64,000 nt of DNA from Streptomyces spectabilis (lineage in GTDB: Bacteria > Actinomycetota > Actinomycetes > Streptomycetales > Streptomycetaceae): positions 1,860,001 through 1,924,000 of the forward strand of contig NZ_CP023690.1 in assembly GCF_008704795.1 (NCBI RefSeq), given 5' to 3'. Positions 7,030-14,670 of the stretch are shown piece by piece (within the stretch, counting starts at the first letter, position 1; each line of letters begins with the position of its first letter). Made by a program: the position numbers and the translations under genes. The notes beneath the pieces were generated by a model. That model worked only from the letters and a program-made list of their open reading frames with translations, had not been told where the DNA came from and did not search any database.

Positions 7030-7418
7030 GACCGGACCCCCACCGCGAGGGAGTCGGCACCCGCCCACGCGGCCAGCGCGCGCAGCACGACCGCCAGGCG
7101 GCGCTCGCCCAGCGGCAGGACGCGGTCGACGAGGACCTGCCGCCCGAACGCGAGGGCGAGGACGACCTCCAGGAAGGCGTACTCGCCTTCGCTGAGCTCC
7201 ATCTCGGGCAGGCGCAGGGACAGGTGGGTCCAGTCCGCGTAGACGGCGCCGCCGGTCCGCACGACGAGGATGCGCTGCACGGCGGGCCGGGCCAGGAGCG
7301 CGTGCTCCTCGATGAGCATCTCCACCGCGATGCGCTCCTGGCCCTCCGCCGCCCAGGCCCGCAGGCGTTCCTCGACGGACCAGGGCGCGGGCGGTGTGGG
7401 GTCGTGGTGCACGGTCAT
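7026..7418 (-). CDS. Conserved hypothetical protein (130 aa) in the four-gene operon
   Basis: The ATG at 7418 overlaps the upstream stop by four bases; a longer frame from 7721 exists but would run through the upstream gene. The helical protein contains GQERIAVEMLIEEHALLARP and ends LAAWAGADSLAVGVRS. No motif points to an activity. Its fixed neighbours (DUF6415-like and small Cys protein) suggest one co-expressed regulatory or developmental unit. Confidence 0.5.
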   Translation of the reverse strand: MTVHHDPTPPAPWSVEERLRAWAAEGQERIAVEMLIEEHALLARPAVQRILVVRTGGAVYADWTHLSLRLPEMELSEGEYAFLEVVLALAFGRQVLVDRVLPLGERRLAVVLRALAAWAGADSLAVGVRS

Positions 7419-7696
7419 CCCAATGCCTCCGCGAGAAGTCCGGGGCCGCCGCTTGCTCGGAGAACAGAGGCGAGTTGGGCTGGCTTGGTGAGGCACCCAG
7501 AGCCATCCGGCCAGGTCACCCAGAAGCGCCCGCACACCGGCGCGCCCGTAGGCGGGCAGAGCAGCCGATCGCGCCCAGAACCGTGGCCACGCGGCTTCTG
7601 CGACGATCCAGTGCTCGCTGCGGATGGGGGGGCGAGGGCGCCCAGACTCCACGCCTCTCGGACGAGGCCAGGGTTCGCGGCAAGTGTCTCCTGCAT
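7415..7696 (-). CDS. Hypothetical protein (93 aa), first gene of the four-gene operon
   Basis: An ATG at 7696 follows CAGGAG at eight bases, a good SD. The C-terminal half (CGRFWVTWPDGSGCLTKP, then AQLASVLRA) looks like a small folded beta-helix domain; the N-terminal half is low-complexity. The stop overlaps the next start (ATGA). Upstream lies a pair of 10-bp direct repeats (7799-7818), a likely control site. Confidence 0.45.
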   Translation of the reverse strand: MQETLAANPGLVREAWSLGALAPPSAASTGSSQKPRGHGSGRDRLLCPPTGAPVCGRFWVTWPDGSGCLTKPAQLASVLRASGGPGLLAEALG

Positions 7697-7795
7697 CGTG
7701 CTGCTCCTGCTGGGTGGCCATAGGTTCCGCCCTGTCCTGTCTCGTGGGGTCCTGTTACGGACCGTACGGACGGGGCGCCGAGGAGCTCCAGAAAC

Positions 7796-7818
7796 TTCTA
7801 CGAGATTCTATGAGGTTC
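7796..7818. promoter_or_regulatory. 10-bp-period direct repeats, candidate XRE operator
   Basis: CTACGAGATT (7799-7808) is followed directly by CTATGAGGTT (7809-7818). Over 21 bases it matches the phage repeat block at 3711-3731 at 17 positions. It sits between the XRE/DUF5753 gene and the four-gene operon, so it may control the latter. Confidence 0.45.
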
Positions 7819-8665
7819 ACCCAAGGGCCCGCAGAGCCAGCGCGATCAAGCTCCGGGCCTCGGCCCCGTAGACGGCGAGCTCGGACAGCTCGGCGAACGT
7901 CTCGGCGTACATCGCGACTTCGCGCTGCTGGGTGAGTGTCAGGTATCCCGAAACCAGCTCGACGTTGACCTGTACGGAGTCGTAAATCCAGAACCCCTCA
8001 ACGGGCATGCGGCTGCGGCTGGCGCTCATGGGGACAACGCCGAGGCTGACGTTGGGCAAAGAACCAACCGTGATCAGCTGCCCCAGCTGGCCAGCCATGA
8101 CCTCTCGTCCGCCCATCCCCGAGCGCAGTACGGACTCTTCGACGAGGAACGCGAAGGTGCGGCCCCCCTCGTGCAGGATCTGCTGCCGGTCCATCCGCGC
8201 AGCGACAGCCGCGTCGACATCGTCTACGGCAACACGGCGTCGCTGCACCGCTCGCAGCACGGCTTCCGTGTACGCGCGGCTCTGGATGAGGCCGGGGACG
8301 AACCACGAGGAGTAGGCCCGGAAGCGTGTCGTGCGTTCGAAGAGAGGCCGTACGGCTTCCTGGGCGTGACGCAGGCCGTCGCGCTCCATCCTGCGCCAGT
8401 CGACGAACATGCCTTCCACGTCGCGGAGCCGCTGGATGAGGTCAGCGGCCTGGTCCTCGGCGCCGCACGCTGTGCACCAGGCCCGAATGTCGTCAGCGGA
8501 CGGCGACGTGCGAGCGGTCTGGATCCGGGAGACCTTGGACGGGTACCAGCCGAGCCTCTGTGCGAGCTGGCTCCCCTTGAGGCCTGCGTCCAGACGGATC
8601 TCGCCGAGGCGGTCGGCGAGATCCTCCCGAGCCTGCTGAGCGCTGGACGAATCCGATGACGCCAT
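7817..8665 (-). CDS. XRE regulator with C-terminal DUF5753 domain (282 aa)
   Basis: Residues about 12-70 (REDLADRLGEIRLDAGLKGS, then LGWYPSKVSRIQTARTSPS) are an XRE HTH. The remainder (FERTTRFRAYSSWFVPGLIQ, then EESVLRSGMGG and the SRMPVEGFWIYD region) is a DUF5753/Scr1-type antitoxin-like domain. This two-domain layout and length are standard for the large Streptomyces family that pairs with DUF397 or DUF6879 proteins. It lies nine bases after DUF6879 and is probably co-transcribed with it. DUF5753 partners often modulate DNA binding; the target here is unknown. Confidence 0.85.
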   Translation of the reverse strand: MASSDSSSAQQAREDLADRLGEIRLDAGLKGSQLAQRLGWYPSKVSRIQTARTSPSADDIRAWCTACGAEDQAADLIQRLRDVEGMFVDWRRMERDGLRHAQEAVRPLFERTTRFRAYSSWFVPGLIQSRAYTEAVLRAVQRRRVAVDDVDAAVAARMDRQQILHEGGRTFAFLVEESVLRSGMGGREVMAGQLGQLITVGSLPNVSLGVVPMSASRSRMPVEGFWIYDSVQVNVELVSGYLTLTQQREVAMYAETFAELSELAVYGAEARSLIALALRALG

Positions 8666-8674
8666 GGTCGGCGG

Positions 8675-9208
8675 TCAGGCAGGGTGGTACTGGACGTGTG
8701 GGACGGCGCGCTGCCAGGCGGCTTCGAACGCCTCGCTGTGCTGCTCGGCGAGCACGGCATCGGTGATGTACTCGCGCCCGTCCTTGGCGAGCTGGCCCTC
8801 GCCGGTGAAGTGGTGCACCAGCAGCAGCTCGTCTTCGAACACCCAGAAGTCGTTGGCCGGCAGCAGGAGCCCAGTCGCCTCCCGCCGGGGCAGCCAGCGG
8901 ACTTGCTCGCCCGCGGCCAGGTTGGCGAAGGTCAGGTCGTACTCGTAGCGTGCGTAGTCGTGCAGGGGTTCAGACACCACACGCAGCCGGCGTACTGCCA
9001 CACCGCGGCCTGTCGCGGCCCGGACGACGTCGTGCCAGCCTCCCCACCACGAGGCCTTGTCCGACCGATCTAGCCGGTGTCCCTCCTGCCAGGCGATGAA
9101 TTCGGGATCCTCCAGCATGTAGCTGTCGCGCAACTCCAGGTGCACTGCTGATCGTTGAGCTTGAGCCAGGGCGCTACGCGCTGGTGGCTGCACTTGCTTC
9201 CTCTCCAC
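8675..9208 (-). CDS. DUF6879 family protein (177 aa)
   Basis: AVHLELRDSYMLEDPEFIAW, DYARYEYDLT and AANDFWVFED-type segments (here LLLPANDFWVFEDELLL) are the hallmarks of DUF6879, a family linked to XRE/DUF5753 regulators in Streptomyces. GTG at 9208 gives the usual N-terminal length and overlaps the disrupted upstream gene by 35 bases. The protein is soluble with no known enzymatic motif. It is probably co-transcribed with the XRE gene downstream and may act as its partner. Confidence 0.8.
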   Translation of the reverse strand: MERKQVQPPARSALAQAQRSAVHLELRDSYMLEDPEFIAWQEGHRLDRSDKASWWGGWHDVVRAATGRGVAVRRLRVVSEPLHDYARYEYDLTFANLAAGEQVRWLPRREATGLLLPANDFWVFEDELLLVHHFTGEGQLAKDGREYITDAVLAEQHSEAFEAAWQRAVPHVQYHPA

Positions 9209-9445
9209 TGCGCTCCGGGCGTGGGATGTACTGCAACATCACCGCAGGCAGCCTAATGATCGTCTCGTGATCCGGCACGTTCGTGGAGTGCCCGGGGACA
9301 GAACCGATCTCCTGGCACGCCCGCACATCCTCAGGGGTCGCCTTGTACGACTGGATCAGCAGATCCCCTGTCTATCGTCCAGCCAGATCGCCGGAGACTC
9401 GTCCTGCGGGGTGTTGGGGATGATGCCGAGAAACCGTAGGGCCAT
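9174..9445 (-). pseudogene. Frameshifted small conserved protein upstream of DUF6879
   Basis: An ATG at 9445 with a strong SD (AGAGGAG) opens MALRFLGIIPNTPQDES, then AIWLDD, and hits TGA after about 30 codons. The next frame continues GDLLIQSYKATPEDVRACQE, then NVPDHETIIRLPAVML, to TAG at 9174. One G added to the four-G run (complement of 9365-9368) restores a single 91-codon frame resembling a common Streptomyces protein of DUF6879/XRE loci. This is either a true one-base deletion or a homopolymer sequencing error. Confidence 0.6.
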
Positions 9446-9567
9446 CGCGATCTCCTCTGCCGAGCGGATTCCACGCTGTTGCACGCACCTTCACGGCGAA
9501 CGGGAGGCCCGTCAATACTGCATCACCCTATGTAACGAAGCTCGTGAGTAGCTGCTGTGTTCACCGT

Positions 9568-9596
9568 CACCGACTGTCGGTGTAACCGCCTACGCT
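9568..9596 (+). promoter_or_regulatory. Palindrome and promoter of the first small leaderless-type gene
   Basis: CACCGACTGTCGGTG (9568-9582) is a perfect inverted repeat around a central T. It is followed by the -10-like TACGCT (9591-9596), seven bases before a GTG at 9604. The same arrangement, with GTCGG and CGCCTAGGCT, precedes the paralogous gene at 23699. Confidence 0.45.
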
Positions 9597-9603
9597 GGCA
9601 GGC

Positions 9604-9782
9604 GTGTCCCCACCCCCAGCCCCCGGCCCGCCGCGGTCGTGAACGAGGACATTCGCGCCCTCTGGGCAGGGCGTGACGGAGACCCCCGCGTCAGGCTCAC
9701 GGCTGCCCAACGGGTGGTGTACGAGCGCCTCCTGATCGAGTGGGAAGCCGCGGTGCGCGCGGACATCGTCGCGGCCGCCTGA
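9604..9782 (+). pseudogene. Frameshifted copy of a small (about 60 codon) Streptomyces protein
   Basis: The second frame from 9639 reads VNEDIRALWAGRDGDPRVR, then AAQRVVYERLLIEWEAAV and RADIVAAA. This is clearly paralogous to the intact gene at 23699 (NERIRGLWLRAGGRLSADQ, then EYEQLVTEWAEAV). The promoter-proximal GTG at 9604 is out of frame: it reads VSPPPAPGPPRS then stop, one base short of joining. A C-rich stretch at 9610-9630 is a plausible slip site. Alternatively GTG 9639 starts a 47-residue version. Function of the family is unknown. Confidence 0.5.
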
Positions 9783-9958
9783 GTCGGGGCGCTCTGGGGC
9801 CACTCGTCGCGGAGGAGCGCGCAAGCTCGACCACCCCACGCCGTCCCCGACTACCAGCGCTTCGGCGGGCGCGGTCACTCACTCGTCATCGACAGCGGCT
9901 GGCACGGTCGCCGAAGCGTGCCTGGGCCGGCCGGCCGATAACGCCCGCTCCAGCGGCC

Positions 9959-10518
9959 TCACTTCACGTCACCCGTGAAGATCGCCGTCTCCGTCTCGAA
10001 GTCCGGCGACACCTCGATCTGCACGGTCTTCTCCGACTCCGGCACCGCGCACGCCCATGTCACGGCGAGGGAGCGGCCCGCGAGGAGCCGCGTCGAAGGA
10101 CTGCCCTTCAGTCCTCGCTCGGAGTCGATGACCAGTTCGCCTTCCTTGCCGTCCTCGCCATACGCGCAGTTCACGGAGAGTGCCGTCGTGTCGACCGTCG
10201 ACGTCCCTCCGTTCTCCACCCGCACGGTGAACTTCAGGTACGGCGTGTTCTCCGGGGCAGCAGTCGAACTCGACCTGCCACGCGTGAATTTCGACAGGCT
10301 GACCGCCACCTCGTTGCGGTAGGTGACGGTGTCGTCCAGACCGAACACCTGGGCTTCGCCGTCCTCTCCGCCTTCTTGTCGTCGTCGCGGCTGTTGACGA
10401 TGAAGACCCCTGTGGCGACTACGGCCGCGATCACAGCTGCGGCCGACCCGATGATGACGGCGTTGGTACGGCTCTTCTTCTGCAACGGCGGCTGCGGCTG
10501 CGGCGGGAACCGTGACAT
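9959..10518 (-). pseudogene. Frameshifted membrane-anchored protein
   Basis: ATG at 10518 opens MSRFPPQPQPPLQKKS followed by one transmembrane helix (NAVIIGSAAAVIAAVVATGV) and NSRDDDKKAE. The sense then moves to the next frame: GEAQVFGLDDTVTYRNEVAV, and later a domain ending AIFTGDVK. One missing base near 10365-10372 explains the break. The extracellular part is beta-rich with paired cysteines (SVNCAYG, TWACAVP), resembling DUF4352/telomeric-repeat-like extracellular domains of actinobacterial membrane proteins. Intact form would be about 186 residues. Confidence 0.6.
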
Positions 10519-10846
10519 AGGCAGCCTTGCGGCGCACCGGCCCGGCGAAGGCGGAGGAGTAGTCGGGGTGGACGATCTCGTACCTTCTCGGTACACGCTT
10601 CGGCGTCCATGCGGAGAGTGCCGGGATCGCGGAGCGCGGGAGCGGTGGCGTCAGGCGCCGGCCGCCGCTGCTCGATGGCCAGGTCCTGGCCGTGGGCGGC
10701 TTCGTTCCGGTCGGACGGCAGTTGCCACGGAGCCGTGAGTCTTGGCACCGTACTCGACGGGACGGACGGGGATCAGGGCGTGAACATGCCCGGCTCCGTC
10801 CGGAGTTCAGTCGTGGGGGCAGCGATCGCTCGTTCTGGGGGGCAGT
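10519..10846. other. Intergenic region without supported gene
   Basis: Several frames are open on both strands, but none has a good SD with consistent coding bias. The minus frames upstream of 10518 look like 5' leader or degraded sequence of the membrane protein gene. A GGGGGG run at 10837-10842 is the likely SD for the gene at 10847. Confidence 0.4.
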
Positions 10847-11380
10847 GTGTGGATCACGCTCGTGGCGACCTTGTGCGGTACGGCTGCCGGTGTCGCTTCG
10901 ACGGTTGTCGCTGACCGGGTGCGATGGAAGCGGGACCGGGCGCATGCTCAGCGGGACAGGCAGGTGGAGGTCTGCGTCGAGTTCCTGCGGGCCCTGATGC
11001 GTGCCTACGAGGGGCTCTACGACGTGGCCTGCCGCGAGGACCGGGCCGCCGACCGGAACTACGGGGCGGTCAGGGACCTCATGGCCGAGGCGGGCACGGC
11101 GGATTCGCGGCAGTTGCTGCTGGTCACGGGGGAGTCGCACGTCACGATGGCGTGTGAGCACGCGTTCGCCGTGCTCCGGGACCTCAGGGACGCCGTGGGC
11201 AGGGGCCTGACCGCGGACACGAGGGCGTACCAGGAGGTCGACAGCCGGTTCAGGGACGCGCTGCACGACTTCCGTGTGGAGGTCCGGCGCAGTCAGGGTC
11301 TCGCCGACGCGGACGACATACGGCGCCCGCGGGTCCCTCCGTACGAGATGGTCCCCGTCCAGCCCGCGGGCAGCAGCTGA
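10847..11380 (+). CDS. Membrane-anchored helical protein of unknown function (177 aa)
   Basis: The start GTG lies five bases after GGGGGG. Residues 2-22 (WITLVATLCGTAAGVASTVV) form one hydrophobic segment. The rest (RVRWKRDRAHAQRDRQVE and onward) is a charged, helical, coiled-coil-like cytoplasmic domain. The C-terminus is short and basic. This single-pass plus long-helix architecture is common in Streptomyces hypothetical proteins and carries no recognised catalytic motif. Confidence 0.55.
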   Translation: MWITLVATLCGTAAGVASTVVADRVRWKRDRAHAQRDRQVEVCVEFLRALMRAYEGLYDVACREDRAADRNYGAVRDLMAEAGTADSRQLLLVTGESHVTMACEHAFAVLRDLRDAVGRGLTADTRAYQEVDSRFRDALHDFRVEVRRSQGLADADDIRRPRVPPYEMVPVQPAGSS

Positions 11381-11600
11381 CGCCGCCGGTCCCACCAGCA
11401 CCGGACCGGGGGCTTTCCCCTGCCTCCACCCCAGGGTTACATTGCGTATGAGGCATGGTCAGGAAATCAGCCGCTCCGCGGCTTTCGTCCCCCCCTTTCT
11501 CCCGCCGCCCCCGCCCCCTCCTCTCCCCTCCGTTCCGTTCCGCAGCCACCCCTTCCCGTGTGCAGTCAGGTGACCACTGAGAAAGGAGCGTTGAGCCGCG

Positions 11601-12380
11601 ATGCCCGAGCAGGCGCGTGAAGAGCGGCTCGCCGCCGCTTTCGTCGAGCTCGCCGACACGCTCGTCGACGACTTCGACACCGTCAGCTTCCTCCATCTGC
11701 TCGCCACGCGATGCGTCGACCTCCTGGACGTCGCGTCCGCGGGCGTCACCCTGTCCGTGCCGGAGAGCGCGCCCCTGACGTCCGGGTCCGACGAACACAG
11801 CCACCGCCTGGAGCAGTTGGCCGTCGAGTGGGACGAAGGGCCCGGGCTCGACTGCCTCCGCTCCGGCCGGGTGGTCGACGGCGCGCTCCTGGCGAACGGC
11901 CGCCCGCACGCGCGATGGCCCCGGTTCGCCCCGCACGCGCTCCTGTCCGGCTTCGCCTCCGTCGCGGCCACGCCCCTGCGGCTGCGGGGGCGGACCATCG
12001 GCGCGCTCAGCCTCTTCCGCGAGCAGCCCGAGACGCCGCCGGTAGCGCAGCTCCGGCTCGCACAGGCCTTGGCGCGCCTCGCCACCATCGGCATCCTCCA
12101 GCAGCGCGCCGCACACCGGCAGCGCGTCATCGTCGGCCAGCTGGAGACGGCCCTGCGGTCCCGGGTGGTCATCGAGCAGGCCAAAGGCGCCCTGTCGCAC
12201 CGCCACCGGATCAGCGTGGACGAGGCGTTCACGCTGCTGCGCCGGCACGCCCGCTCCCAGCGGCGGTTGCTCACCGCGGTCGCCGAGGAGGTGCTGAACG
12301 AGACGACGGACCCACCCCAGCCGCGGACGGAGGGGACGAAGACGACGGAGACGACGGAGCGGACGGAGACGACTGACTGA
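11601..12380 (+). CDS. GAF and ANTAR domain-containing regulator (259 aa)
   Basis: Residues about 15-165 form a GAF sensor domain (LLATRCVDLLDVASAGVTLS, then GPGLDCLRSGRVVDG). Residues about 178-235 are an ANTAR RNA-binding domain (RSRVVIEQAKGALSHRHRIS, then EAFTLLRRHAR). ANTAR proteins bind paired hexaloop hairpins in nascent RNA and prevent termination. The ligand of the GAF domain is unknown. A good SD (GAAAGGAG) precedes the ATG. The acidic tail (TKTTETTERTETT) runs into an 8-bp tandem repeat at the stop codon. Confidence 0.88.
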   Translation: MPEQAREERLAAAFVELADTLVDDFDTVSFLHLLATRCVDLLDVASAGVTLSVPESAPLTSGSDEHSHRLEQLAVEWDEGPGLDCLRSGRVVDGALLANGRPHARWPRFAPHALLSGFASVAATPLRLRGRTIGALSLFREQPETPPVAQLRLAQALARLATIGILQQRAAHRQRVIVGQLETALRSRVVIEQAKGALSHRHRISVDEAFTLLRRHARSQRRLLTAVAEEVLNETTDPPQPRTEGTKTTETTERTETTD

Positions 12381-12437
12381 CCGGCTGACCGGCTGGCCGA
12401 CTGGCCAGCTGACCGGCTGACCGGCTGACCGGCTGAC
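12378..12437. repeat. 8-bp tandem repeat spanning the ANTAR gene stop
   Basis: About seven and a half head-to-tail units of TGACCGGC occur; two central units are degenerate (TGGCCGAC, TGGCCAGC). The first unit supplies the TGA stop of the ANTAR gene. The array lies between two convergent genes and can fold into GC-rich hairpins. Confidence 0.75.
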
Positions 12438-12462
12438 CCCGTGCCAGGCCCGGGGCCGGATC

Positions 12463-13350
12463 TCAGTGGACCACGGACACGATCTGGATCACCGCTTCGA
12501 CGAGCCGCCGGTCCCCGCTCGTGCGGGCGCGGGCGAGCGCCGCGGCCGGGGAGATGCCGCGGGTGCACAGCCGCCACGCGGTCTCCGCGTCCAGCTCCAC
12601 GACGGCGGCGGAAAGACCGGCGTCGGAAAGACCGGCGTCCGAAGAATCGGCATCGGGCAGGGCCAAGGACCAGCGGTCTCCCGTGGCGGTGGCCGTCCAC
12701 GTACCGCCGGACGGGCCGTCGACGCGCACCTGGACCCGGGTGCCGACGGGTGCGTCCGTGTGCCGCAGGGTGTGCGGCAGCGCCCGCATGAAGGTGTCGA
12801 GGACCACGCCGAGGAACCGCGGGTCGGGGTCACTGTCCTGGCCGACGGCGTGGCGGACCTGCTGGCGGTGGGTCCAGAACTCGGTGAACTCGCGCGCGCA
12901 GTCGAGCCACATCGGCGCCGGGTCCGCTCCCGCCCAGGACACCCCCAGCGAGGCGGCGTCGAGGTCCGCGGTCGCGAAGAGGCGGGTGACCTGCGCGCCG
13001 ACCAGTTCCAGGGTGTCGGTGACGGCGGCGGGGCTCACACGCGCCCAGGCATCCACCCATTCCTGGTTGATGCGGTGGATGAACGCCTCAAGGGTCTCGC
13101 CGGGCCCGGGGCGCGGCCCTAGCTCGTGGCGGTCGCGGTCACGGGCGAGGCGCCCGTAGCAGTCACCGACGAGGTGCGCGGCGAGATCCCGTACGGTCCA
13201 GCCCGGTACGGCCTCCCGGTGCCAGTCGGCGGGCTCCAGGGCGCGGAGCGTCGCCAGGAGCGCCGCGTGCTCGGCGGCGAAGAGGGGGCGGGCGTCGATC
13301 GGGGTGCCGAGCCACGGGAGGACGGGGTCGGGAGCGAGCTGGGGGTCCAT
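12463..13350 (-). CDS. Maleylpyruvate isomerase family mycothiol-dependent enzyme (295 aa)
   Basis: The DinB-like MDMPI N-terminal domain is evident from GWTVRDLAAHLVGDCYGRLA and REFTEFWTHRQQVRHAVG, which carry the metal-ligand histidines of the family. A C-terminal domain (about residues 195-295) contains VQVRVDGPSGGTWT and RLCTRGISPA and resembles the SCP2/MDMPI C-terminal module. Such proteins use mycothiol as thiol cofactor for isomerisation or detoxification; the substrate is unknown. The start follows GGGGG-rich sequence at 13350. It is convergent with the ANTAR gene. Confidence 0.78.
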   Translation of the reverse strand: MDPQLAPDPVLPWLGTPIDARPLFAAEHAALLATLRALEPADWHREAVPGWTVRDLAAHLVGDCYGRLARDRDRHELGPRPGPGETLEAFIHRINQEWVDAWARVSPAAVTDTLELVGAQVTRLFATADLDAASLGVSWAGADPAPMWLDCAREFTEFWTHRQQVRHAVGQDSDPDPRFLGVVLDTFMRALPHTLRHTDAPVGTRVQVRVDGPSGGTWTATATGDRWSLALPDADSSDAGLSDAGLSAAVVELDAETAWRLCTRGISPAAALARARTSGDRRLVEAVIQIVSVVH

Positions 13351-13489
13351 GCCCCCAGCCTGTGTCAGCGGCCGCCGGTCGGCCACTGAATATCGCGTTC
13401 CGGTCATCGGGGCCCGGCGGGGCCGGGGCGCGGTGCGCCGCGCGCATCGGTCGGCCCCGGCTGGGCACCTATACGGCCTGACGCGAACC

Positions 13490-13553
13490 GGAAGGCCCAC
13501 CGGCCGGAAGGCGCACAGGAAGTCCCACAGGAAGGCCCACAGGGAGGTCCGCC
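13490..13553 (+). repeat. 12-bp tandem repeats directly before the SMP-30-like gene
   Basis: Units GGAAGGCGCACA, GGAAGTCCCACA, GGAAGGCCCACA and GGGAGGTCCGCC run without gaps from 13506 to 13553. A further unit is at 13490-13501. The last unit contains the SD (GGGAGG) of the gene at 13556. Translated in that gene's frame, the repeats give KAHRKSHRKAHR. Confidence 0.75.
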
Positions 13554-13555
13554 CC

Positions 13556-14566
13556 ATGCCCATCCTCGGCACCTCGCGCCCGCGTGCCCGGCGCGCGGCG
13601 GGTTCGGTCCCGCCGTCTCCCCTGCCACCGCTGCGCGTTCTGCGCCTGCCCGCCGCCGGTCCCGAGGACGTCGTCGTGGACGGGGCAGGGCGGGTGCTCA
13701 CCGGCACGGCCGACGGACGGATCCTGCGCGTCACGCTGCCGTCCCCGGGGCACGGGGGCCGGGTGGAGGAGCTGGCCCGCACGGGCGGCAGGCCGCTGGG
13801 CCTCGAACCGCTGCCCGACGGGCGGCTGCTCGTCTGCGACGCGCACCGGGGCCTGCTGCGCGTGGCCCTTGAGGACGGCGGCCGGGTCGAGGTCCTCGCC
13901 GCCGCGGTCGCCGGGGAGCCGCTGAGGTTCTGCAGCAACGCGACCGCCGCCCCCGACGGCACCGTGTACTTCACGGTGTCCAGCCGCCGCTACGGCCTCG
14001 ACGACTGGCGGGCCGACATCGTCGAGCACGTCGGCACCGGCCGCCTGCTGCGGCTCGCCCCGGGCGGCGAGCCCGAAGTGCTGCTCGACGGCCTGTACTT
14101 CGCGAACGGCGCGGCCCTGGCGCCCGACGCGTCACACGTCACCGTGGCCGAGACCGGCGCCCGCCGCCTCGTCCGGTACTGGCTCACCGGCCCCCGGGCG
14201 GGGCGGAGCGACACCTTCGCGGAGGACCTGCCCGGCTTCCCCGACAACCTGTCGCGCGACGAGGACGGGACGCTCTGGGTCGCCCTGGCCGGGCCGCGCG
14301 AGCCGCTCATCGACCAGCTGCGCCGGGCGCCCGCGGCCGTACGCCGCGCGGCCGCCGCTGCCGCCCTCCGCGTGCCCGTGCCGCCGCGCCGGGTGCTGCG
14401 CGTCATGGCCTTCTCGCCCCGGGGCGAGACCGTGCGTGACCTGGCCCGCAAGGGCGCCGGGTACCGCATGGTCACCAGCGTCGCCGCCCGCGCCGGGACC
14501 CTCGTCCTGGGCAGCCTCGTGGAGCCGGGCATCGCCGTGTGCGCGCTGCCGCCGGGACGGGCCTGA
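13556..14566 (+). CDS. SMP-30/gluconolactonase or strictosidine-synthase-like beta-propeller protein (336 aa)
   Basis: Propeller-like repeats are seen in VVVDGAGRVLTGTADGRILR, EPLPDGRLLVCDAHRGLLRV and FCSNATAAPDGTVYFT, with LYFANGAALAPDASHVTVAE and FPDNLSRDEDGTLWVALAGP. The NATAAPDG, ANG and FPDNL segments fit the metal-binding positions of the SMP-30/strictosidine synthase superfamily. These enzymes hydrolyse lactones or esters, but the substrate is unknown. The chosen ATG has the repeat-borne SD at seven bases. An in-frame upstream extension exists and cannot be excluded. Confidence 0.75.
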   Translation: MPILGTSRPRARRAAGSVPPSPLPPLRVLRLPAAGPEDVVVDGAGRVLTGTADGRILRVTLPSPGHGGRVEELARTGGRPLGLEPLPDGRLLVCDAHRGLLRVALEDGGRVEVLAAAVAGEPLRFCSNATAAPDGTVYFTVSSRRYGLDDWRADIVEHVGTGRLLRLAPGGEPEVLLDGLYFANGAALAPDASHVTVAETGARRLVRYWLTGPRAGRSDTFAEDLPGFPDNLSRDEDGTLWVALAGPREPLIDQLRRAPAAVRRAAAAAALRVPVPPRRVLRVMAFSPRGETVRDLARKGAGYRMVTSVAARAGTLVLGSLVEPGIAVCALPPGRA

Positions 14567-14599
14567 CGCCTGCGCGGACCTCCGGCACGGCCCTCCATG

Positions 14600-14625
14600 C
14601 TTGCCGTATCAGCAAGTCTGCTTGC
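14600..14625. promoter_or_regulatory. Overlapping CTTGC/GCAAG inverted repeats upstream of the flavoprotein gene
   Basis: CTTGC (14600-14604), GCAAG (14612-14616) and GCTTGC (14620-14625) form two overlapping inverted repeats in the 104-base gap before the gene at 14671. This is a plausible MarR/HxlR-type site. No adjacent regulator is present. Confidence 0.3.
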
Positions 14626-14670
14626 CCAAACCGCAGGGTTCGGCGCAGGGTCGTCGTGGAGGTGGTCACG

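Noticed and set aside
9783..9958. A possible DUF397-like fragment after the small leaderless gene
   Set aside because: Short similarity of the kind SLVIDSGW is too little, and no start codon with an SD fits.
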